A stretch of 64,000 nt of DNA from Prostheceraeus crozeri (Eukaryota; Platyhelminthes; Polycladida; Euryleptidae): contig CAJQUW010005288.1 of assembly GCA_907163375.1 (NCBI GenBank), positions 62,001 to 126,000 of the forward strand. Direction: 5' to 3'. Position numbers and translations under genes: made by a program. The notes under the pieces were generated by a model. The model saw only the letters and a program-made list of their open reading frames with translations, was not told the DNA's origin and ran no database searches. Positions 29,402 to 42,463 of the stretch are shown here, in pieces. How positions within the stretch are numbered: position 1 is the first letter of the stretch; every line of letters begins with the position of its first letter.

Positions 29402-29522
29402 ATATACGTATTACATGCTATGTTACATTTTGAATTTTGTACACATGCCAATGCTTCACACTCAATACAGAGTTATAACTAACAAGACGTAATTCTACAT
29501 TTGGTGAGCCCGACTACCGAAT

Positions 29523-30337
29523 ATGTCTACTAGTGCAATGACTTCAGACGACATTGAGCGTTTATCTCAAAGCCTATTATCGCTTCCGCACCTCAGTACA
29601 TCTAATGCTGTCTCATTAAAGTTGCCTGAATTTTTGTCTCATGATCCCGACATTTGGTTTGCTCGTGTAGAGGCCCAATTCAATACTAAAGGAATCATTC
29701 AAGATGTTACCAAATTTGATTATGTTGTCTCCTCTCTGGATGATAGGACTTCCGCCGAGGTCCGTTTCGTTATCATCAATCCTCCAGCACCGACAAATAC
29801 AATGCCCTGAAAACAGCACTTCTTGATGCTTTTGGCAAAAGTCAATCAGAAAAGGATGCTGAACTTTTATCCCTCAGTGGCCTTGGAGATCGCAAACCTA
29901 CTGCATTATTGCGAAAAATCGATTCGCTTAATAATGATCCAAACACTCTTAAAAGAGCACTTTTTCTCTCAAATTTACCGATCGATGTACGCAGCATACT
30001 AGCTGGTCAAGAATTCGCAACTATTCAGGAACTTGCGAAAGCGGCTGACAGAATCATTCAGACGCGATCTACATCGTTTCATCATGTTGATTCGACGGAA
30101 ACTTCAAACGCACGTAGTGTTGAGATCAATGCCTCATCTGGAAATTTCCGTCGACCACGTTCATCTGATCAACAACGCGAGTATAGCAGATCAAGCACTT
30201 CTAGTTCCCAGTCTAACATTTGCTTCTATCATTCCAAGATCGGCCCTAAAGCTCGTCGTTGCCACCCTGGCTGTATATTTGAAAGCCTAATCACGCATCA
30301 AAATTCTGCATCGGGAAATGCCACAGCCGGTCGCTAG
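29523..30337 (+). pseudogene. gag: Ty3/gypsy Gag
   Basis: Frames 29523-29810 and 29909-30337 carry LKLPEFLSHDPDIWFARVEAQF and later LSNLPIDVRSILAGQ, both standard for Gag of this retrotransposon type. A frameshift near 29790 splits them. Near the end, CFYHSKIGPKARRCHPGC is a zinc-knuckle-like motif. A stop at 30337 and damage beyond it separate Gag from protease. Confidence 0.75.
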
Positions 30338-30339
30338 GC

Positions 30340-31561
30340 GTGGAGGCGGCCGGCGGAACCAAACGGAACACGCTATATGTTTGGGATCGTCGCACAAGCC
30401 AATTGTTTCTTGTTGATACGTTTCAGTTCTTCTAGCTACTTCACAAGACAAGAACAATAGTGCTCCAACCGATCCTCTTATCGCTGCCAATGGCTCTATC
30501 ATCCGAACATGGGGAACCAGAAAGTTATCTCTCTCTATTGGCGGGAAAAGATTATACTATCAAGAGTTTTACATCGCTGACGTAACAAAGCCAATTCTCG
30601 GCGCAGATTTTTTTATAAACAATTATCTTGCCATCGATCTACGTGGACGCCGTTTATTTGACTTGAATGATTTCTCTGTTTTCAATGCGAAAGTCCTCGA
30701 AAATTCATATCAAATTCATGGCCTCTCAGTTGCCACAGATAACCGATATGCAACGATTATGCGCGAATATCCTGACATTCTAGTACCACATTTTGACGTA
30801 AATAGAAACAAACACGGAATTGAACATCATATTGGAACTCATGGTCCACCTGTCCATGCTAGAGCTAGACGCTTGGATTCAGCAAAATTGAATATTGCTC
30901 GTAACGAATTTCGGAAAATGGAACAGCTTGGTATTATCAGACCATCAAAATCTCCATGGTCTTCGCCACTTCACATGGTACCAAAATCATCTGGTGATTG
31001 GAGACCATGTGGAGATTATCGTCGTCTAAACGATGTAGCTGTTGCTGATAGATATCCCCTTCCACACATCCAAGATTTCAATAACAATCTTGCAGATGCT
31101 ACTATATTTTCAAAAATCGATCTCGTTCGCGGATACCATCAAATTCCCGTAGCAGCATCGTCTATTCCCAAAACCGCAGTCATCACTCCATTTGGACTCT
31201 ATGAATTCTTGCGAATGCCCTTTGGGCTGAAAAACGCAGTTCAAGCATTTCAGCGTCCTATGAATGGAGTATTACAGGATTTACCATTTGTTTTCGTCTA
31301 TCTGGATGACATACTTGTGGCGAGTAGGAATTCAAAAGAACATTGTGAACACTTACGCCATGTTTTCCGCCTCTTATCTGATAATGGCCTTGTTATCAAC
31401 AGAGCAAAATGCGAATTTGGTGTTTCTGAGCTCAAATTTCTTGGTCACAAGATTACAAGTATCGGGATTCTTCCTTTGATTGATCGCGTAGAAACAATAA
31501 TCAATTTCCCAAAACCTTCCACGCGCTCAGAACTTCAACGATTTTTGGGTATGATTAATTA
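30340..31561 (+). pseudogene. pol: Ty3/gypsy Pol: protease and reverse transcriptase
   Basis: The protease region is in a shifted frame. Its active-site LVDT (about 30405) is followed by FQF where GA(D/S) is expected, so the catalytic loop is damaged. RT runs 30663-31561: [12 protein letters not shown] (palm), [18 protein letters not shown], and [10 protein letters not shown] (YLDD, about 31300). The frame ends at TAG 31561-31563, inside the RT connection, and homology continues after it. Confidence 0.8.
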
Positions 31562-31563
31562 GT

Positions 31564-32170
31564 ATCACCGATTTTTACCAAATATTTCCGGCAAGCTCGC
31601 TTCACTGCATTCGCAAGCATCTGGTTGTGGACAAGCAATTGAATGGACAGATACATGTCAGACTGCTTTTGATGAGGAGAAACGTGCACTTACTAAAGCT
31701 GCTCTTCTGTATCATCCTCGACCTGATGCCTCCTCTAGTATCACAGTTGATGCCTCGGACTCTGCAATTGGAGCACAACTTGAACAAAAACATAGTGGAA
31801 CATGGGTTCCAATAGCTTTCTTCTCCCGAAAACTTTCAGCAGCCGAAAGAAATTATAGTGTTTTGATCGTGAATTCCTTGCAGCTTATGCAGCCATAAAA
31901 CACTTTCAGCACTTCATCGAAGGTCGTGAATTTACACTTTTCACAGATCATAAACCTTTGACTTATTGTTTGAGCAGTTAAACCAGTCGTTCACCTAGAC
32001 AAATCCGTCATATGTCTTTCATCAGTGAATTCACAACAAACATCAGACATGTGCAAGGCAAATTTAATGTAGTTGCAGACGCTCTCTCGCGTATACCATC
32101 AAGTTCAGCGACACCTGAATCAAAAGCAGAAGTTGATTTCATCAATTCCGCAAATAAAATGCAATTATAA
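31564..32170 (+). pseudogene. pol: Ty3/gypsy Pol: RNase H
   Basis: After the nonsense codon the frame continues with YHRFLPNISGKLASLH and then RNase H motifs SSSITVDASDSAIGAQLEQ and FTLFTDHKPLTYCLSS. A frameshift occurs near 31862 and a stop near 31980. Confidence 0.7.
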
Positions 32171-32349
32171 TCACAACATAACATTTCATGTAATCGTTTG
32201 GCAAGCGATCAAATTCAGTCTGGTGAAATGTCTGATTATCGCACGTCTGATACCGATATGAATCTTCAAGATGTGTTTTTCGGAAATGTGACTGACTATC
32301 TTATGTGATATTTCAACAGGAACTCCTAGACCAATACTCTCTCGTTCAT

Positions 32350-33245
32350 GGACCCGCATGATATTTAATGAAAAATTCATGGTCTATCGCATCCTGGTCC
32401 CCGCCCTACTCAACATGCTATTACTTCTCGTTTTGTTTGGCGCGGAATGAAGAAAGACATAAGACAATGGTGTCGTGAATGCCACGCATGTCAAACCAGC
32501 AAAATATCTCGACATACCCGTACTCCCTTTTCAAAACGTTCACTTCCAATGGATCGATTTCGCATTTTACACGTAGATTCAGTTGGACCTCTCCCTTCGA
32601 GCGAAGGCATGACTTATATTTTCACGATCATCGACAGATTTACTCGCTGGCCTGAAGCGATTCCACTGCCAGATGCTACTTCTACTTCGTGTGCCAAGGC
32701 ATTTATACATCATTGGATTGCTCGATTTGGGGTCCCAGACGACATAACCTCAGATCGTGGTCCACAATTTACCTCTAAATTGTGGATTGAGTGAAATTCA
32801 CTGATCTACACCGAAGCAACATTGACAACACCCTACCACCCACAAGCAAATGGACTTGTCGAACGTCTGCATCGTCAACTTAAACAAGCTCTGAAAGCTC
32901 GAACGGACAATTCACGCTGGATGCACGAGCTTCCATTCGTTATGTTAGGAATTCGCACTGCCTGGAGAGTTGAACCGGGCTGCAGCCCTGCGGAATTAGT
33001 TTATGGAACAACCTTGCGTATTCCCGGAGAAATGACCCGAGACAACAATGCTCGTCTCAATCAACCATCATGTGAATTCGTCAAACAGCTGCAAAACACA
33101 ATGCGAAGTCTTGAACCAAGTCAAACTGAGCATAACCGATCAAATTCTCCTTATATCCCTAAAGATCTTACAAATTCGGAATACGTGTACGTGCGCAGTG
33201 ATGGTTATCGCAAACCACTACAAAGACCATACTCTGGTCCTTTTC
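32350..33245 (+). pseudogene. pol: Ty3/gypsy Pol: integrase
   Basis: The N-terminal HHCC zinc motif ends in CRECHACQTSKI (about 32480). The core Asp residues are in LHVDSVGPLP and TSDRGPQFTS, the Glu in YHPQANGLVERLHRQ. A stop at 32792-32794 splits the core. The C-terminal part runs directly into the remnant 3' LTR at 33246, so the end of integrase and most of the LTR are deleted. Confidence 0.75.
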
Positions 33246-33298
33246 GCCAATGCTTCACACTCAATACAGAGTTATAACTAACAAGACGTAATTCTACA

Positions 33299-33420
33299 AT
33301 ACAATGTTTTAGATCGAATCTGATCTACAAACCATAGATTTTTCCATGTGCCATCATTGTACATAGGCTATGGGCAAGATATCAAATTTCCATTCTAGTG
33401 TACTATTATCCACTTCTATG
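33299..33420. repeat. About 1-kb repeat unit, copy 1, right part
   Basis: This matches 34862-34975 (AATGTTTTAGATCGAATCTG...CTAGTGTACTATTATC). It completes copy 1 after the gypsy insertion. The end TTCTATGGTTATAA mirrors the left end (TTATAATCATAGAA), giving short inverted ends. Confidence 0.75.
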
Positions 33421-33424
33421 GTTA

Positions 33425-33560
33425 TAATGCATGACTTTTTTCATAGAAGTCTGCACCAGGTTAATAATTTCCAAGCAGGAAAATATTTACCTGCTTCGTG
33501 TGACTTATTAACCTGTAGACATAGAAAGCCTTACAAAATCATGCATTATACCGATTTAAC
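33425..33560. mobile_element. Palindromic MITE, about 130 bp
   Basis: The ends TATAATGCATGA / TCATGCATTATA and the inner AGGTTAATAATTTCCAAGCAGG / CCTGCTTCGTGTGACTTATTAACCT pair. Degenerate relatives occur at 15.4 and 16.6 kb. No coding capacity. Confidence 0.55.
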
Positions 33561-33804
33561 GGACGGCCCTCAGCATTACAGCATATTGCGGTTCAGATAT
33601 CTGCCGTTAAAAAGCAAATCGACGTATTTCGGAATATCATGGTATTGAGAAAACTGCAATATTACATTGATGGGAATTGCGCTCTATGACATCTGGAAAG
33701 AGACTTAATTGGGGATATTATTTCATCGTACCTCGAAGAATTGTGCAAAGCGGATCTAAATAAATCTATGGCATGTATATGTGTTATACCAGGGACATCT
33801 ATGA

Positions 33805-33890
33805 TTAATATAAGATATCTAAGGGACGTTCAACTCCCATACCATGCAGTGGACTGGAGGCCAGTGACTTTGGTAGACTTGATTAACTGT
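33805..33890. repeat. Inverted-repeat partner of 37487-37581
   Basis: About 85 bp (AGGGACATCTATGATTAATA... to TAGACTTGATTAA) recur in opposite orientation at 37487-37581. Part of this text (TAGACTTGATTAATGATGG) also begins the 36064-36140 segment beyond the Penelope fragment. The three are probably end sequences of one Penelope-like family. Confidence 0.5.
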
Positions 33891-33936
33891 TGAACACGTG
33901 CAACTCTGTCTCCAAAGCCATACAATTTACCATAGA

Positions 33937-34975
33937 AATTAACAATACCATAGAAAGTCCTAGAATGGAAATTGCATGAAAATTATGGCACACGCCGGGG
34001 GAACTTAGTTGGGGCAAAATGCAAATTGTACGAGCTGGTTTCCAATTTTTCTGATTGGCATTTATATTTATCAAACCAATTTGTGATGTGGATTGTTGCC
34101 CCTTGTCCAAAGATCATGTACACAAAAGCAATAGTGAAATTACAAAATACTGCGCCGACAGGATGACAAAGAAGGAAATCCTTTAAAACGTTCTGATTGG
34201 TCATCCTTTTGAAATACCGCTCCTATAATCCATCACGAGTATAATCAGACACATATGCAACTTGTAATGTCGATTTACAGAGCATGCATTGGTCCAGCTT
34301 GAAATCAGAGGCTAAGAAATCTTACAGTATTCATTTTACTTTGAAGGGCTTCCCTGTTCATTGTATTTGAACAATTTTCAAAATCTTTGCATGCTTTCGA
34401 ATATGAGCATTCAAAATACCATCACACTATATCATATAAATCATTTAGTGATTAATTGAAAAGTTCCAACGACATTTCATTTATCTGATAAATGTCTGTC
34501 GCTAAAGAAGCTTTCAATGTGTTTATTCCAGAAAAGCGCTAGGTTTCTTAACCGCTAGAAGGAGAAATTATCCAACAATTAGAATTTTTATCTTTGAATT
34601 CTTGAAATGTTCTTACAACCAGTACACCGACTACTTTCGATTATGACTCTGTGAACCAAATTTTAATTCGTATTCCACTGTTGAAAAATTGGAAAATAGT
34701 TGTCAATGACTGCTACAAATAGACACTATTTAATCCATGGAAAAGTAGGCTATTTCACATGAAACAATGCCGCCATCTCACTTGCCATTCTCTTCATGAA
34801 AATCCTGTAATTAGGTGTCAACAACTTCCACAACCAACTTGGCAAATAGTTTGACTATGATATAATGTTTTAGATCGAATCTGATCTACAAACCATAGAT
34901 TTTTCCATGTGCCATCATTGTACATAGGCAAGATATCAAACTTCCATTCTAGTGTACTATTATCTACTTCTATGC
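33937..34975. repeat. About 1-kb repeat unit, copy 2 (gypsy-free)
   Basis: This is a contiguous copy of the unit that is split in copy 1 (26512-27439 plus 33299-33420). It shows the empty target of the gypsy insertion near 34858-34866. Identity is high along the whole length, with small indels. Function is unknown; it is probably a non-autonomous element. Confidence 0.8.
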
Positions 34976-35109
34976 CATAGACCAACCGAGAACCAGCGGC
35001 TATCTTCCCTTTCTCGACTGTGAAATATAGCAAAGTTTTGACAATACGTTCTCCTCGAGACTTTACACGAAGGAGATAGACAGTGGCTGCATTTTCCCTT
35101 GGAATGCGG

Positions 35110-35855
35110 GAGGACCTATTTCTCAAAAACGCGGAATATTGATCGGGGAACTAATTCGAGCAGAGAGACGGTCCACAACCGAAGCAAACCGTCATTATTC
35201 CATCGATTTGATTTTTAACAAATTCGTGAGAAATGGATATCCATTGCCATTTATCAAAAAGACATGCAGAAAGCTAAGATCTAGAGACAAGCCTAAATCG
35301 AAGAAGGATAAAGAAAAGAAATTTTTCATGAAAATCCCCTTCATTGATGAAGTCTTGAAACGGAAGATATCCAGCTTGATGAAAAGAACAGGTGTACATG
35401 ACCTGATGAACATTTGGTACGACTCCGGAAGCAGCTTAAAACGGAGATTCCACCCCCCCCCTAAGGAAAGGCCTCAATGCTCTGCCGATTGCTGTGCATG
35501 TAACTTTTCTAAAAAAGAGAAAGATTCCTGTTTTGAGAAAAACCTGATATACAAGATAACCTGCAAATTGTGCTCGAAATACTATATCGGTGAGACATCA
35601 AGATTGGTAGGGACGCGCATAAAGGAACACGCAATGTCGAGTAATCCCTCTGCAGTGAAGAAACACTTTGTTTCTGACCATAAAGGACATTCAATGAATA
35701 TTGAATGGGAGATCGTGCACCGAAATCTGAAAGGTTATGTGAAGAGAAGGAGCTTGGAAAGCAGATACATCAATGATGCTGGTAACCAAGCTATGAACAG
35801 ACAAGAATCTTTCAACCATATGAACTTTTGCACATCCGCCTCAAGATTTTCTTAA
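35110..35855 (+). pseudogene. Penelope-like element: RT C-terminus and GIY-YIG endonuclease
   Basis: The frame from 35139 starts with IGELIRAERRSTTEAN, the conserved RT-to-endonuclease connection of Penelope-like elements. It ends with a GIY-YIG domain: LIYKITCKLCSKYYIGETSR (about residues 138-157), then RIKEHAM and SLESRYIND. Cys pairs (CCAC, CKLC) precede it. The upstream RT is absent (5' truncation at about 35105). The domain itself has no stops. Confidence 0.75.
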
Positions 35856-35984
35856 TTTTCATGGTACTTTTAATCTTTGTTATCAGTAGAATTTTAACCT
35901 TAACATGTGCTCACGTGATAATTTTCTTTATCGATTTTCTTCCGTCGTATGATGTGAATGTTGCGCTGTACATCTTCATTCGTG

Positions 35985-36060
35985 CATGATTAAGCCTTTG
36001 GGGCGAAACGTCGCACACGCAATAATAATCGCTTGGAAGTACCCGAAGAATCTTTTCTTT
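35985..36060 (+). ncRNA. Hammerhead-like motif after the Penelope fragment (degenerate)
   Basis: A short hairpin GCC-TTTG-GGGC is followed by GAAACG, the 3' half of a hammerhead core. The 5' core is degenerate (ATGATTA instead of CTGATGA). Penelope-like elements are known to carry hammerhead motifs in their terminal repeats. Activity is unlikely here. Confidence 0.3.
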
Positions 36061-36063
36061 TTA

Positions 36064-37480
36064 ACCCTTTAGACTTGATTAATGATGGTAGTTTGTGCAC
36101 ATCTGGATAAAACCGTAAAACAATTTGTAAACAATTATCCAGGACTCTGATACGCGCATTCTTACAGGCAATCTGTTAAAAGACGATTCTGAACCCAGTC
36201 AATAATAGAATAAAGAATTAAAAAACTCCCACAAAAATAAGCAATTGTCAATAACAACTGCAATATCAACTGCTAGTGATTGAAATTGTTCACCTGCGAC
36301 ACGTAGCATCAATGGCAATTGGTGTGGATTCTGTACATTTATACGTACATGCTTTGTGGAAATCGATTCAGTAGTGCTTTTCCTGAGAATGGTGGACTCC
36401 TTCTGGAAAATTTTTGATAATCTATTTCCTTTGCTCAAAAGAGTCATAGACTAAATGATAACTGATCACTGATGAATTTACTTGCTACTACAATCATTGC
36501 AACAATATGTCCCATGCCTTATTCATGGTTATACAAGTAAAAGACATGATTAAAATCTAAAGAAAATCTACCGATGATGCAATCGGAAACGAACAATAAA
36601 CAAATTGAAACGTCAAAAATTGATAATAATTTGATTGGTATAAAACTAATGAAAATGCTAAAAATTAAACAAGAATGGTTTGAATATCCATTCCTCCAGA
36701 GGATCATATATATAGATTTTGGTGGAAAGTGCAAAATCTTTCCAAGTACGGCTCCTCGTAATGAGTGGTTACCGATGATGTCAATATATATTTTATCTTT
36801 AATTAGACATTTCGTGATTATAGAGCATCACCTATGACAGCTTCAAATTATAATCAAGACTCCGACGAACAAATAAAATGTAATTATGATGTCAGTGATT
36901 TATAAAATGAATTTATTGAATAAAAAGCAAACCAAGCGATGGTGATTGATGACTCTCTACGATTTTAAGGTCCTGCCATATTGGGCAATTTAGGAACAGC
37001 ATTATTCAAGATTTAGGTTGATTGCGAAATCCGTATTAATTTCGTCGATGAATATGAAAACATTCGCGCATCACTGTGATAAAATAGCCATCATTTTCGC
37101 TTAATGAAAGTTGAGCAATTCAAGGTCGGAAATAAACCACACATGCTACATCGCTTCATTGATCTTGAAATCTCGAATAAAGTCCACCAGTGGTCCAAAT
37201 TATTATACAGGAGGAGATTTAAGATAAGACAATGGGAAAATCAATGAATACAGAAAGTCACAATTTATTTGAAATTGACCATCGATGATATGCTTGTATG
37301 TGTACATGTACACTGCACAGATTCTTCCGACAATTTCTCTGCAAGACTGGGAAATTATTAATTAGGGGGTATTAATTAGTATGTGCAACAACCAATTCGA
37401 CTGGATTCTGACGTATTTTACAATAGTGAAGTGGATTGTTTACAACTTGTTTCATGGTTTTATCCATATACACACTACCT
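36064..37480. other. AT-rich interval, Penelope-related ends, no gene
   Basis: 36064-36140 recurs inverted at about 37430-37500 (GGATAAAACC...GTAAACAA). The rest has only short AT-rich frames without recognisable motifs. Confidence 0.4.
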
Positions 37481-37486
37481 TCATTA

Positions 37487-37581
37487 ATCAAGTCTAGCAA
37501 AGGCACTGGCCTCCAGTCCAGAGCATGGTATGGGAGTTGAGCGTCCCTTAGATATCTTATATCATAGATGTCCCTGGTTAG
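37487..37581. repeat. Inverted-repeat partner of 33805-33890
   Basis: This reads as the reverse complement of 33805-33890 with a few substitutions. Together with 37430-37500 it forms a composite of Penelope-family end sequences. Confidence 0.5.
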
Positions 37582-38346
37582 TCCACAGAATTAGATTGTT
37601 TAACTCTTTCAGGGACTACCCCGAATACGAAGTGAAGGAACTTCTGGGGCAAAGTTTGGATTTGAAAGCATTTTGACAATGACTGCCTTGTTGTTCTAAC
37701 TTCCTCATGTTTCCTGTCAATATTTAAACGCATGCTCTTAACTTTGAGGCAAACCATTATTCAAATTGCACTTTTTGCCAATTCTAGTGGTCACATATAG
37801 ACGAGACCTATAATAGCCTCAAAAGAGCTCAATGGACTTTATAACTACCTCAATGAATTATATAAGCTACCTCAGCAAAAAATCTTCTCTTAAAAAACTA
37901 CTGTGTATGATTCCTCGATCATTGAATTTCCATGAACTTATCATGAACTTAGCATTGCACGTACAAAAGGTATGATGAGGAGCAGCGCGTGAAGACAACA
38001 CCAAATCAGCTTCCCCAAGTGGCGAATGAAGATCTTATTGATTGAAGTATTCCTGATAAGGACTGATGACGCTCTCAGATCCGTAGGTTTGCTGACATAA
38101 TGCTGTTGCAACAATGGAGAGAGGGTCATGCGAGAGAACGAATCGGCAACGATTCGACATCAATCATCAAAAAAAAGAAAAATTGGGTCCCTATCACTAT
38201 AATGAGCATGAAAATTTATCAGGAAGTATAAAGGTAACGATGCTAAACAAAATTGACGGAAACGATCAATAAGGAAGAAGGAATAACTGAAATATACCGG
38301 TGGACCAACGCATGATAGATTACCCGTTAGAGATTCACATGCAGCT

Positions 38347-38350
<4 letters not shown>
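37582..38350. other. AT-rich noncoding interval
   Basis: No gene or repeat was recognised, apart from ATTAGATTGTTTAA shared with 25.76 kb. Confidence 0.4.

Positions 38351-38384
<34 letters not shown>
38351..38384. repeat. (TA)n microsatellite
   Basis: A pure TA run of 17 units, ending exactly at the left end of a DD41D mariner. Confidence 0.95.
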
Positions 38385-40086
<1,702 letters not shown>

Positions 40087-40316
40087 GAGACATGTATTGC
40101 AGAAAAGCAAATCGCAATCAATTTTAGATAACTTAAGGTAATATTTTTCAAATGATCGATAAATTGATTTCACTTCGGAACTAGAAAACTTAAAAGCGAC
40201 TTTAGAAAACCATTTCACTGCAAAAATATTTATACCGGCGCTTCGGATATTTACACTATCCATCATCAGGGAGTGAAATAATTAGGACATAATACATTTA
40301 AGTCGGAAACAAATTT
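40087..40316. repeat. Left arm of Penelope-type inverted repeat
   Basis: About 230 bp, inverted copy at 40580-40811. The arm includes GCGCTTCGGATATTTACACT and CATCATCAGG, which in the right arm read as a hammerhead-like core. Confidence 0.75.
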
Positions 40317-40343
40317 CAAACTACATATTAGGTACTTGAAAAA

Positions 40344-40579
40344 TCAATGTCCTGAAATATATACAAAGATAGCTAATGATACACTACCAAAGTTAATAGA
40401 AGGATATCTACTAAAACTATAAAGAAATCTAAAGAAGAATAAGGATAAAGTTACAAAACTAAGAGTCGCCTTGTCAAGCCTTGATCTTCCCGATTGAGCT
40501 GGGGTTGGAGGCTTTTGATGAGCAATTTCAAGATCACGTTGTCTGTTGTATTTGGCTAGGATAGTCATGTTCTTCAGCA
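40344..40579 (-). pseudogene. Short frame between inverted Penelope ends
   Basis: A minus-strand frame starts MLKNMTILAKYNRQRDLEIA and soon becomes hydrophobic low-complexity. It sits where the internal region of a Penelope element should be, but carries no RT motif. It is probably a remnant of the leader ORF. Confidence 0.25.
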
Positions 40580-40811
40580 TAAATTTGTTTCCTACTTAAA
40601 TGTATTATGTCCTAATTGCTTCACTCCCTGATGATGGATAGTGTAAATATCCGAAGCGCCGGTATAAATATTTTTGCAATGAAATAGTTTTCTAAAGTCG
40701 CTTTTAAGTTTTCCAGTTCCGAAGTGAAATCAATTTATCGATCATTTGAAAGATATTGCCTTAAGTTATCTAAAATTGATTGCGATTTGCTTTTCTGCAA
40801 TACATGTCTCA
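40580..40811. repeat. Right arm of Penelope-type inverted repeat
   Basis: Inverted copy of 40087-40316. Within it (40624-40660) CTGATGA is followed by a GGATA/TATCC hairpin and GAAG, close to a hammerhead catalytic core (GAAA expected). Confidence 0.75.
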
Positions 40812-40838
40812 AAAATAATTTGCTGCCTAAATTTACGA

Positions 40839-40841
<3 letters not shown>

Positions 40842-40880
<39 letters not shown>
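40842..40880. repeat. (TA)n microsatellite
   Basis: A pure TA run of about 19 units, at the 3' end of a minus-strand Penelope fragment. Confidence 0.95.
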
Positions 40881-40882
<2 letters not shown>

Positions 40883-40886
<4 letters not shown>

Positions 40887-41222
40887 AATGAAAGCCAGGA
40901 GATGTCGGTGTTACCGGTTTCGGTGTATTTTTATGAATTTATGACACCTCGTCAGACAACGTTACATGAAATAAATGAACTGCAACTATCTTTGATCCCT
41001 ATCGAGAGGAGGTTTGAATTTAGAAATAAAATATCTTTCTTTGATTTCCCTCTCGGATCTGGTTGCGTTATTTGGAAACTGAAAGAAAGGCGCAGCTTCA
41101 AATCTAATATCATGGTCCGTAGCACAAGTAGCTATGTGTTTGCTGACATAGAGGATAGCTAAGCTAGGATTATTGATATGTTGGCGATGGACGGTAAGTC
41201 TATTATGGATGATATCTCCCAT
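40883..41222 (-). pseudogene. Penelope-like GIY-YIG C-terminal fragment with hammerhead-like end
   Basis: The minus frame reads HNRLTVHRQHINNPS...RSEREIKERYFISKFKPPL, closely parallel to the C-terminal part of the 42464-42940 protein. It is truncated at its 5' side by the TA tract. Downstream on the minus strand, about 40945-40900, are CTGACGA, a GGTGT/ACACC stem and GAAACCGG, a good hammerhead-like core. Confidence 0.6.
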
Positions 41223-41238
41223 TTCTCCTTTTTTGAAT

Positions 41239-41242
<4 letters not shown>

Positions 41243-41290
<48 letters not shown>
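41243..41290. repeat. (TA)n microsatellite
   Basis: A TA run of 24 units, abutting the left end of the second DD41D element. Confidence 0.95.
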
Positions 41291-41294
<4 letters not shown>

Positions 41295-42262
41295 GGAGCA
41301 TGAGTGTATTGACAGTAAAGTGACCACTAAATCTGATGCATTGATAATTCTTCTAAGTTAGCTGCCTGTGCATTGCACAGAGGCAGCTGCGGATCTTGTC
41401 GATCATTCGTAGGAATCACTTCTACAAGCTAGGCTTCGCATATGAGTAAAACTCATACGACATTTTAGCCAGCAGAGATTGCATAGAAATTTAAAAAAAC
41501 AGAAAATATTAAAAATTTTGTACCACAATCTGTTGCAGAAAATCCTAAATTATACGTCGCAGATGAATTGGGAATAACCCGAAGATCACCGCTAAGAATT
41601 TTACATGAACTAAAGATGAAACCCTACAGACCGCATTTGGTGCATGGTTTATTGGAAGACGATGTCGATAGGCGCTTACAATCCTGAATTCTGATCATAG
41701 CAATCCTGAATTCATGGATTTGATAATTTTGAGTGAGGAAGCAATTTAAATTATCTGGTGGAGTACACAGACATAAATGTGTCTATTGGGACACAATGAG
41801 TCCTTCTAACAAACTTGAATCAGAGGTAAACCAACTTGGTATTACAGTATGGGCCGGGATAACTTCAAATGAAATAGTTTGACCAGAATTTTTCGATGGC
41901 ACAGTAGTAAATGGACAAAATTATCTAGATCGACTGCAAACAGCAATTGTTCCAAACTTGAAGAACCGACACGATTTTCATAGGATATTTTTAATGCAAG
42001 ATGGTGCACCACCCTTCGCAAGAGCAGTTCGTGTATAAATTGATCAGCGCCTCCCTAACAGATGGATAGGTAGGCGTGGAGCCATTGAATAAGCCACATT
42101 CACCAGATCTGACGCCTATGGATATTAGTGCATGGGGAATTATTAAAGATTATGTGTTTTCAAGAAGACCCAAAAATACCGCTGACCTTCGACAATTTAT
42201 CACTCAATCGTATCAGTCAAGTGCCTTTTACCTAAGTGTTAATACACACGTGCGCCACCCTG
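41291..42262 (+). mobile_element. Second DD41D mariner, decayed
   Basis: The right end reads GTGCGCCACCCTG. The left end begins GGGTGGAGCATGAGTGTATT, lacking the first two bases (CA) of the expected TIR. TA microsatellite flanks both ends. The TIR sequence differs from the 38385 element, so it is a different subfamily. Confidence 0.75.
41471..42222 (+). pseudogene. Decayed DD41D transposase
   Basis: Pieces in several frames include QDGAPPFARAV (second Asp), LPNRWIGRRG and SPDLTPMD (third Asp). Stops interrupt at about 41690, 41720, 41880 and 42038. The catalytic order and the RRWxGRRG-type spacer match the intact copy upstream. Confidence 0.65.
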
Positions 42263-42364
<102 letters not shown>

Positions 42365-42463
42365 CAGAAGTAATGGCAAATGTGCGTAATAATAAAAACA
42401 TTTAACTATAATAAAACATTTAACTAAAAACAATAAATACTACATTTAACTATCTGAACATAA

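Larger units (their letters stand above)
27440..33298 (+). mobile_element. Ty3/gypsy LTR retrotransposon, degenerate, with Crypton in its 5' LTR
   Basis: Boundaries are TG at 27440 and CA at 33298, flanked by ATAC at 27436-27439 and 33299-33302. The second copy of the surrounding repeat has the unfilled site (around 34858-34866). The 5' LTR ends at 29499, followed by a primer-binding-site-like TGGTGAGCCC (29502-29511). Only the last 53 bp of the 3' LTR remain (33246-33298, identical to 29447-29499). Gag, protease, RT, RNase H and integrase follow in Ty3/gypsy order, with several stops and frameshifts. Confidence 0.8.

Noticed and set aside
36199-36837. Two 80-aa frames between Penelope fragments
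   Set aside because: No motif or promoter, in an interval with other random frames of similar length.
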